This document shows, in pieces, positions 55,597 to 64,000 of a stretch of DNA of 64,000 nt. The notes beneath the pieces were generated by a model. That model was not told the DNA's origin, did no database searches, and was given only the letters and a program-made list of their open reading frames with translations. The stretch's first letter is position 1. Every line of letters starts with the position of its first letter. A program made the position numbers and the translations under genes. This DNA comes from Lampris incognitus (Eukaryota; Chordata; Actinopteri; Lampriformes; Lampridae): assembly GCF_029633865.1 (NCBI RefSeq), contig NC_079213.1:84540803-84604802 (forward strand), given 5' to 3'.

Positions 55597-55882
55597 GTAA
55601 GTACTGGGATTAAGGTTGCTTGAGCCAAAAATCTATTTAAAAAAAAAAAAAAACTATGTCATTGGCTTTTCTTCTTTAACAAGTAAAATCAGAAATATTA
55701 CATGAAAAACAACAGCAACAGAGCATACAAGGCAAACAAACAGAAAAAAATCTCTTTTTAACCACACACAATTGGCAAATTTCAGTCTCACTTGCCTCAA
55801 AAAAGTCTTATTTATCATCAGAGTTCTGTTTTGGCACATATGCTAAGGGGGTAACAAATCTCAATGTTGTACTCTCTTACAG
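55597..55882 (+). other. UPF1: UPF1 3' UTR intron, three bases after the stop codon
   Basis: The stop TAG at 55591-55593 is followed by 'acc' and a consensus donor 'gtaagtac'; the acceptor 'actctcttacag' ends at 55882. The exon junction would sit only 3 nt after the stop, well inside the roughly 50-nt zone that does not trigger junction-dependent decay. The intron is inferred from consensus strength; I have no transcript. Confidence 0.75.
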
Positions 55883-58800
55883 GTTGCTGGAAGAAGGGAG
55901 CTAGGCTTGAGCTGAGCTTAGTTCATCAGTATTTTAATCTGGGTAATGATAAAAACATAAAATGGATACCTGTTTTCCTCTGCTACAACCGAAGCACCAC
56001 CCTGTGAAAGCGACGGGAGAGCGAAACCAAACCAATCACGAGCGAGAAAAAAGGCGACGAGAGTACGAACAGACGGGCAGGGAGACAGCGAGAGATGGAG
56101 TGAGAGACCGAGCGAGCAAGCAAGAGGGGACCACTGCCCGTCGGTGGGGATAAGGTGACAAAGGAAGGCAAGAAAACGGTGGCGTGTGGTCGAGCTGCCA
56201 GGGGAAATCAAGACGGGAGACCTCAGCTGTCTCCCGTTGGGAAACCAAACGAGGCCCAACAAAATGACACCACCAGCCCCTCTCCACACCTCCACCTCTG
56301 CTCCCCAACCTCCCCCCCTAGCCTCTGGGGATATAGTTTCTCTGGACAGGGAATGGAGGAGCAAGCGCTCATACCTGAATTTTGTTGAGCTAATTCTGTA
56401 AGCCTGTTGTGGGAGTGAAAATGGAAAGCCATTGAACATACGATACCCAAAAAAACAAACAAAACAAAATCCAAAAACCTCACCCTTAAAGTGGATTGAT
56501 TCGTCAACCCATTTGATGCCTTGGACTCGTTTAGATTCGGTTCAACGTGGGAGAGGGGCGGAGGCCATGAGGTCCTGGCCGCTTAAGACCCCAGCAGCAG
56601 ACACACCCTCTTGTCAGAAGTTCAACTCTCAAAAGTTGGAGGAAATAAAAACCGGTTTCTGCACTTATGTCTGATTTTAAAGAGCTTTGATTGAAATGCC
56701 TTTGACTTTCCTTGGGAACCGCTGGCTCATTCAACAGGTCTTTAACAGGAAACGGGATGGTTTTGACCACACGTCAATGGTGGAGTGGCACGGGGATTTC
56801 AGATGGAACGTTTCTCAAGGTGTGACACGCGGATCATGACAGGATGGATCCCGCGATCATCACAAGACGATTTTCCTCTGAAGTACGTTATCGCGGAGCA
56901 CAAAAAGCAAAAAAAAACAAACAAAAAAAAACATATAAACGATCAAACATGACCAGCATTGAATATTTGACTCAATGTCTTTAAGTTTCTGCAAAGGCTT
57001 TATTTTTAAAGATGGAAGTGATGAGCTATGGCCTGCTGTACTTACTGGCCAAAGGATTCTCGGATGTCTTTAAATGCGTTGTGGGTTTAGATTGGCGACT
57101 GTTTAAGAGGAAGGCTTTGCTTAGCTTATTTCCCATTTGGATTCTGGAACTTGTCCACATAACAAATCCGTTTTAAACTGAAGGAAAGCAAAAACACTGA
57201 GGAGATCAATAGGTGTCCTATGCACATCTTGGTGTCATTAGCAAGAGGTTGGCACAGCCAGCCCCCACCTCAGGCTCAGAGAAAAGGAAGGTGGCTAAGG
57301 AAAGAGGAATATTGGGGCCCACCATGCAGCTCTGAAAAAGTCGGGGGGGGGGGGGGGAATCAGCGTCCAGTTTTGATTTATTTCCAGATCTGTCTGAAAT
57401 TTTACAAAAGAGGACTGCTGTCCTGGTTCTTGTGCACTACACATTTCCTGTGGTTACAACAAAGTGTCATTTAACACACTGCAGTTTTGTATTGCTGTCG
57501 CTCTTGTTCAGCTAGAGCTTGACATGACCTGGTGACAATCATACATCATTTTGAAGGCCAACAAAAATGATAAATCTAGTCAAATTAAGGTCTGGGGGAA
57601 AAGTCTGAAACTGGGAATTGTTAAATGATTAAGAACCTTGAAAAAATGCAGCAATGTTCAAATACTGCGTTTGACCTAAAAACTGCCTGACTCGGAGAGG
57701 AACATTTTGGAGTCCTCTGGATTATTCCTGATATTTGACTATTGTATTTTACATACATTTGCTTTTAAAATGTTTGCTATCTATACTGTATATACAGTTA
57801 CACACAGTGAAAATGCCATCAGTACTATTAGGGTGATGGTCAGGAATTCATCTGAAACTAAGGATAAATGATTATTAAAATCAGTGCCTCAAACAACCTT
57901 CAGATAGATGGGATGCAGCACAAGCATGAATGTAGGTGAGACTAACATATACCAGCACATACAAACCTCCCAGACGTCAGAGGGCTATAAAAAGACCGCT
58001 AAACTTAACATATTTTATGTGTTTTATATAGGATAGGCCTGGCAATACTTAAGATTAGCTGTTAGAGAGATGATGTAAGCCACCTTCCTTCTCTGAGGAG
58101 TAAACTTCAAACCCAGGCTTGCAGAGCCGCTTTTCCTGTTGTGGACTTTAGTGCGTGACTTTCCATGACTTTGGCCCTCTGTTATTGATTCCCTTATAGA
58201 AGACTTATGTTCTTTGTGGATATGAATCCCTCTGAGTTGTTTGAGAAGTAGGTGACCCAGGTAATTGAAACGCAGCCCAAAGTTTCTCCTAATTTCGCTT
58301 TCTTTGATGATTTGCTTGTGTGTCACGTATAGTGGCAGACATGGATGTTTAAAAAGAAAAGCCACTTTTTGTAGTTTTACTTTTTAACTGTTTTTGTAGT
58401 AATTCAATGAGAGCAAGATGTAAGCCATTTACTTTTTGTCTCTTCACTATCAAACTGTCAGAGGGATTGTAGTTTTGTGACGTGAGACTGAGACTGTCTT
58501 TTGGGATTGTTTTTTTTTTTTTTTTTTATCAATTCAAGAATGTATTACATTGCAGTTTGTTGTCTGCTTCTCTAGTTTTCCTAGCACATGTCCATCCCCT
58601 GCTTCACTTCAGACAACTCAACATGTGACAATCGTGTTAGGTACATTTTTTTTCACGGTTGAACTGGGTCTTGCAAAATTTGGACGCTGTGCATTCTTCA
58701 CCAATCTGTGTTTCATTAGCTGTGCAATGAATTAGTTTCACATAAATCTGTTCCAATGGACTTATATTAGCTTTAAAAAAATGCTATTTCATATACTCCT

Positions 58801-59040
58801 CTGGCCTGCTTTATCTTCTGAGCCAGAGTGACAACTTGCAGCCTCTGCTGTGATCATTAACGCCATAAATATGTTAAACCTTATTTGCCCTGGGTTCATC
58901 AAATCATAATTGCTAAAATTGATGGGCAGTTAAAAATTAGCAGACTGGACATCTCATTGATGTAAATAAACATGAAATGTTGAGCCACATTTGCATCGAA
59001 CATGTTATTTCATTGTACAACTGAATCCATCAATAAAGGA
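55883..59040 (+). other. UPF1: UPF1 3' UTR (long)
   Basis: About 3.1 kb of non-coding last exon if the signal at 59032 is used. A GA-rich block lies at 55990-56160, poly-G at about 57344-57357, poly-T at about 58510-58527. An earlier possible signal 'aataaa' lies at about 56643. The 173-codon minus frame at 55918-56439 has no domain and is judged non-coding. Long 3' UTRs can make UPF1-class mRNAs targets of the pathway they encode; this is known of mammalian UPF1 and is inferred here. Confidence 0.65.
59032..59037 (+). terminator. UPF1: UPF1 poly(A) signal
   Basis: 'aataaa' in 'catcaataaaggaaatt', with T/G-containing sequence downstream. It is the last canonical signal on this strand before the convergent DDX49 gene. 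Confidence 0.6.
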
Positions 59041-59121
59041 AATTAAAATAAGTACAAGTTCAATAATATTGCACACGAGCAAAATCTGCTCATGTATTAT
59101 ATGACAAAGTCCTGGGCTGGG

Positions 59122-62100
59122 TCATTTCACTGCCTGCTCAGACTTCTTTTGAATATGTCTCTTCCTGCGTTTCTTCTCCTGCTGTATGTTGTGCTGGATC
59201 TTCTCTTTGAACTTTTTCTTCTGAGCCCTGATCTTCTCCAGCTCTGCTTTCCTCTTGGCCTCCAGCTCTGGGTCCTGGAAGTACCAGCAGATAACTTGTC
59301 AGTTTCCTTACTATCTGGCTTAGTTAAGGGTATAGTTATTGGCACACTAAATTTGGTTAATAGAACCATGATGACACGTATCAAACTGACCTGATTTTAA
59401 CTACATTCAGGAGCTAAGTAATCAGCTTCCCTTTACTACTTCGCTTGACACGAGGCTGGGAAATAGTGGGCTTCAAACTTGTCAATAGCAAGATGAATGG
59501 CCAAAAATTTAAGATCTCACCGAGGATGCATTTTAACACCTGGACGGAATCACCGATGGCCTCATGTACACGCAACCCTTCAGTGCATCTGGGATTCAAA
59601 CCTAATTTATCTGGGATGCATTTGAATGATATTTCTAGTCTGATTGCCTTGATCAGATTAAGACTGGAATATTAGTGTACGAATAAAGAGCTGCCCCGTC
59701 TGTACTAGATAGAGCAGCTGAAGACCACAGCAAAGATCTGAGGGAAGAAGAGGACACTATTGTCATTGTACATACAATGAAATTTATCTCTGCATTTAAC
59801 CCATCCTATGCTACGAGCAGTGGGCAGTCACAGTGCAGCGCCCGGAGACCAACTCTGGTTCTCTAGTCCACTGTGTTGGTCAGGGGCGCAGGAGTATTAA
59901 CCCTATGCATGTCTCTGATGGTTGCTTGGGCTGGCTTGACATTTGATTTTTGTCATTTAAAAACACGAAAATGAAGTGCTGGGTCAGTAGGTCAAAGGAA
60001 AATGGTGAAGGCAGCACACCAGGAGGTACAGCCAACATGGGTTGACCTACTATAGATTAAATTTGTGGTATTTGTCTTCAATTTTGAGTATGCAGGCTTC
60101 ACTCTGCCTCTTTAGGCACTTTGCCGTGTTGGGTAATTAATCAAAGACCAACTCAATGCTATTAATTGCATCGTAAGGAAGAAAAAAAAATCAATGTCTT
60201 GTTTCCTTTTAAGTAAATGAGCACTTACCTTCCCCTCCAAAATTAACTGTTTCCTTTTGTTGATCTCCTTTTTCTCATCAAAGTCTGTTGCTTCCAGTTT
60301 CTACAACAGGAGACAGTTTGTTCTTAAAACACTACAACCATTTAGAAAGGATTCAAAAGTCAATGCATGATGTCGATATTTGACTGAAAGTCTAGGGGAC
60401 CTACTCAGCAAAAAGTTTTGTCAACCAAATTCCTTGAGTGTTGGTGTAACATAAAAGGTCCCATTTGTGCAGTAAATCGCTTAGTACAAAGGGGTTTTTC
60501 CAAACAATGGACATGTTCAAAAGGTTTTTTTTTTTTAAATTGACCCCCCCCCCCCCTTTTCTCCCCAACTGTACTTGGTCAATTACCCCACTCTTCCGGG
60601 GTCTCCCGGTCGCTGCTCCACCCCCTCTGCTGATCTGGGGAGGGCTGCAGACTACCACATGCCTCCTCTGATACACGCGGAGTCACCAGCCGCATCTTTT
60701 CACCTGACAGTGAAAAGTTTCGCCAGGGGGACGTAACACATGGGATGATCACGCTATTCCCCCCAGTTCCCCCTTCCTCCTTAGTAGGCGCCCCGACTGA
60801 CCAGAGGAAGCGCTAATGTAGCGACCAGGACACATACCCACATCTGGCTTCCCACCCACAGACAGGGCCAATGTGTCTGTAGGGACGCCCAACCAAGCTG
60901 GAGGTAACACTGCAATTCGAACCACCGATCACCATGTTGGTAGGCAACAGAATAGACCGCCACGCCACCCGGACACCCCTCAAAAGGTTTTTTGCAGATT
61001 TGATAAGTCTTGCACCATGGAAAAACTTTTTAGCTGAGCAAACCTTTAAGCAAAATGTGCCCAGCCACTTTCCAGAGGGCCAGATAATGAACATCAATGA
61101 ACAGACAGAAGCATCCGTACTATTTCACACTCGCGTCTGGTCACATTGACCTGGGTGAGTATCTTCAGAACTTCTTTCTCCACCACAGGATATTCCTTCA
61201 TCTTGGTCTCTGGAGAAACAGCAACACAGGTGACTGATTTGACTTTTTTAAAATATAAACACAACCGTTTAATGAGCACAGTCAAAAATATCACAGCAAC
61301 ATCCAGGGGACTTGTATTTATGACTATATATCAAAATATGGGAGCTAGCTGCTTAATAATCATAATAATGCCATCTGTCAATCCCCAACTCTTGCTTAGA
61401 AGCAACATGTGTGCTCATACCGAAAGAGTCATAATAAGTAACAACAGCAGCCAGAAGTCTTTCATTTTCAATGGGAGCTGGAGACCAGGAGCAGTACTCT
61501 GGCAGTAGCAAATAGAGATGCCGATGTGGTTAACTTTATGCAAATTGCAGACAAGAATTTCTTTCTTTCTGCTCTAACATTTCTGCCACAAACGTGATAG
61601 GCTTTTGGATGTAGCACAGGGTTAAGGGCCATTTCATTTTCCAGATGTGACCCACGCAGCCCAAAATGAGAGAAAAGTCAGCATTCACATAAGAGATATG
61701 AGTGTCGCACGAAAGACTGAGGGAAATGTAGGCTTTGCCTGGGTCCACACCTTTGAATCCGTCCACTCCACTGAGTTGACTGATCCCCCCCCCCCTTTTC
61801 TCCCCATTTTATCCGGCCAATTACCCCACTCTTGAGCCGTCCCAGTCGCTGCTCCACTCCCTCTGCCGATCCGGGGAGGGCTGCAGACTACCACATGCCT
61901 CCTCCGATACATGTGGAGTCACCAGCCGCTTCTTTTCACCTGACAGTGAGAAGTTTTGCAAGGGGAACATAGTGCATGGGAGGATCATGCACACAAACAG
62001 AGCAGGCAAACAACTAGCCAACATGGGAGGGGAGAAAATACAGACAAAAGCAACCTAATAAGCAACTCAAAACTTTAAAATGCCAGAACAACATCAATAA

Positions 62101-63175
62101 GTTTCTTCACCAAATGTCCGCTAGACTTACGAATCTGTTCTTCGATGGAATGAACAAGGTGGATGTCATACTGTGTCACCAGTGTGATGGAAACACCATT
62201 CTTCCCTGCAGAGGAAACACGTTTAATCATCCATGTGACACAGGGAAACCCTGACCCCATCTAATGCATTATTTTAATACTGCAGTGATATCCAAGGTGG
62301 ACATGATGCTCAGCAGGGCATGTGTGTAAGAGAGTGAGATCCGTGACCAGTCATATAGCTCAACTGAAATCTTGTACACTTGTTTAGTATCTTCTGACTT
62401 GTCCTGGGAATTTTAAGAATTTTATGTGACATTTTCTGTACATCAAATCTAAGCCTGGTGATCATATGTAAAAAAACAAAAAACAAAAACAAAAAAAACA
62501 AACAAGAGGTTTCATCCCAGAACACCATACATCTACTTTAGAAAAATTGTAAAATTGCCCATTCAGTCTTAACACATCTATTTTAAATGTGTCAATTTCT
62601 CATAACCTATATTAACACACTTATGACAGAAAACCATAATATGCATCACTTAGATGCCAGCAATACTTAAAATAAAATATCAGCTTTGTTTTAAAGCAAC
62701 TGACATCAGACTTTGGGAATGAAACGCCATCCATCCATCCATTATCCAAACTGCTTATCCTGCTCTCAGGGTTGCGGGGATGCTGGAGCCTATCTCAGCA
62801 GTCATTGGGCGGCAGGCGGGGAGACACCCTGGACAGGCCGCCAGGCCATCACAGGGCCTATGTAGACTATTCAGGGACTTCATATTCCAATTCCACACAA
62901 TAACTATGCTTTTGAAGACAATATAACAGTATACACATAAATCTGTGTAAATACATATTTACAAACAGTAGTAATACCAGTTATTTAGAGTAACAAAAGG
63001 TGACATCAGTAGTGTAAAATAGGAATGAAACTCATTGATACTAAATGCAGCCCACAGACTGAGCCAGCTGACAGTACCTGCTCTGGCTGTCCGTCCCACT
63101 CTGTGGATGTAGGTCTTGGGCAGGCCGGGTGTGTTGTGATTGATGACGACCTGGACAGTGGGAATGTCTAGACCT
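59122..63175 (-). CDS. DDX49: DDX49, DEAD-box RNA helicase, C-terminal five coding exons (partial)
   Basis: Putative ATP-dependent RNA helicase of the Dbp8 group, linked to ribosome biogenesis. Minus-strand exons in transcript order: 63175-63078, 62205-62131, 61209-61121, 60300-60229, 59274-59122 (stop included); introns are GT-AG and phases join. The first visible exon starts at the Arg of [18 protein letters not shown] and holds motif [12 protein letters not shown]. Then come [54 protein letters not shown] and a basic coiled tail ([20 protein letters not shown] to EQAVK). The tail is very Lys/Arg-rich, as in the human protein. Helicase motifs Q to V lie beyond the right edge. The last exon encodes 50 residues. 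Confidence 0.95.
59745..59930 (-). mobile_element. SINE Z, tail half, in DDX49 last intron
   Basis: Reverse of the 3' half of the copy at 51797-52138: 'tacaatgaaatttatctctg', 'catttaacccatcctatgct', 'ggagaccaactctggttctc', 'gtattaaccctatgcatgtc'. The head is missing. Confidence 0.85.
60531..60979 (-). mobile_element. SINE Y with 14-bp target duplication in DDX49
   Basis: Flanked by 'tcaaaaggtttttt' at 60517-60530 and 60980-60993. The full family body with head 'ccgggtggcgtggcggtcta' on the minus strand and box B 'ggttcgaattg'. It is in the same direction as DDX49 transcription. Confidence 0.93.
61783..61990 (-). mobile_element. SINE Y fragment in DDX49
   Basis: Begins with a C run and 'ttttctccccattttatccg', continues through 'ggggagggctgcagactacc' and breaks off at 'gggaggatcatgc', so the tRNA-like head is missing. 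Confidence 0.88.
62729..62885 (-). mobile_element. SINE V fragment in DDX49
   Basis: 'catccatccatccattatcc' to 'gacaggccgccaggccatca'. Tail part of the element seen complete at 37642-37947. An 'attcaggga' at 62870-62878 resembles the site next to the 25-kb fragment, probably because it belongs to the element. Confidence 0.85.
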
Positions 63176-63304
63176 CTGTAGGTCAGGAGGCAAAAACCCA
63201 GACAATTGATCAGTATAACCCTTATATGAAACAAATCCTACCTGGAGGAATTTAGTCTTAGCATCTATATTTATGGTGATTTGTACAGTCTGCAGGGCAT
63301 ATAT

Positions 63305-63590
63305 AGTCAAGTCAATTTTCTTTTTATAGCCCTATCAAAAATTTGCCTCAGGGGGCTTTACAGCAATACATCCTATCCTTAGACTCTCGTATTGGATAAC
63401 GAGCAACTCCCTAAAAAAAAATCCTTTAATGGGGAGAAAAAAAATAAGAAACCTCGCAGAGCAAAACAGGAGGGATCTCTCTCCCAAGACGGACAGACGT
63501 GCAATGGATGTTGTGTGTACAGAATAAAACACAATTTACAGAATACAACATTGAAAGAGGATAACAGAATTATAATGGATTTATAAGATG
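63305..63590 (-). repeat. Dispersed fish repeat A, long copy, reverse orientation
   Basis: 'gtcaagtcaattttcttttt' then 'aatttgcctcagggggcttt', 'gagcaactccctaaaaaaaa', 'ccaagacggacagacgtgca' and 'ggatgttgtgtgtacagaat'. Same body as 13225-13534 (+). It lies in the DDX49 intron upstream of the first visible exon. Confidence 0.88.
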
Positions 63591-63625
63591 CAGTTAGGTC
63601 GGAATATATTTGGACAGTGAAACAA

Positions 63626-63863
63626 CAACCCCCCTTCTCTCCCTAATTGTATTTGTCCAATTGCCCTATTTTCCGAGCCATCCTGGTCACTGCTCCACCC
63701 CCTCTGCCGATCTGGAGAGGGCTGCAGACTACCATACGCCTCCTCTGATACATGTGGAGTCACCAGCCGCTTCTTTTCACTGACAGTGAGGAGTTTTGCC
63801 AGGGGGACGTAGTGCACGGGAGGAGGTAACATGGGGATTCAAACAGCTACACTACCCAGACGC
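63626..63863 (-). mobile_element. SINE Y, internally deleted, with 9-bp target duplication
   Basis: Flanked by 'gtgaaacaa' at 63617-63625 and 63864-63872. Carries the tail and middle ('ggagagggctgcagactacc', 'tcaccagccgcttcttttca'), then jumps to 'ggaggtaacatggggattca' near the head, so most of the 5' half is deleted. The last 128 bases of the window after it hold nothing I can name. Confidence 0.85.
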
Positions 63864-64000
63864 GTGAAACAATTTTCATAATTTTGGCTCTGCACACCAC
63901 CACAATGGATTTGAAATGAAACAATCTTTGGATGAGCTGCCTGTCAGTGAGCACAACGGTAATACCACAGCTAGCATTAGCACCGCTAGCTCAGAAGCTA

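Noticed and set aside
55918-56439. 173-codon minus-strand frame
   Set aside because: Lies in the UPF1 3' UTR, composition follows a GA-rich block, no domain and no splice or promoter support.

Overview
The window reads as nuclear DNA of a ray-finned (teleost) fish. The genes have vertebrate exon-intron structure with GT-AG introns, proteins close to human orthologues, and introns packed with fish-type repeats: tRNA-headed SINEs, RTE-like and L2-like LINEs, Tc1-like and hAT transposons, and the 'ccatccatccatccattatcc' repeat. The species cannot be named from the sequence.

Layout: (1) 1-1.95 kb, unassigned and repeat-like. (2) 2130-5552 (+), PGPEP1, five coding exons, complete at 209 aa. (3) 5.6-12.1 kb, intergenic, largely an antisense RTE-like LINE relic at 8.08-10.93 kb that was itself invaded by other elements. 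(4) 12464-55593 (+), UPF1, the RNA helicase of nonsense-mediated mRNA decay, 23 coding exons joining in one frame to 1101 aa, followed by an intron that starts three bases after the stop codon and a 3' UTR of about 3 kb. UPF1 is stretched by two very long introns, intron 4 (14.3 kb) and intron 12 (9.1 kb), both nested transposon deposits. (5) 59122-63175 (-), the last five coding exons of DDX49, a DEAD-box helicase that continues beyond the right edge. UPF1 and DDX49 are tail to tail with under 100 bases between the UPF1 poly(A) signal and the DDX49 stop.

The genes are housekeeping and conserved: a cytosolic peptidase, a cytoplasmic NMD helicase and a putative nucleolar helicase. They are not an operon, and nothing suggests they act together beyond old linkage. 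I found no wholly new gene system. The unusual signals are architectural: a Tc1-derived element that is a 535-bp-arm perfect-length palindrome with two 3' transposon ends; a hAT element whose 8-bp target duplication coincides with the UPF1 exon 5 splice donor; a clear U12-type (minor spliceosome) intron in UPF1; no visible donor for the mammalian long-loop UPF1 isoform; and a LINE with a 14-bp target duplication that carries three later insertions, each with its own target duplication.
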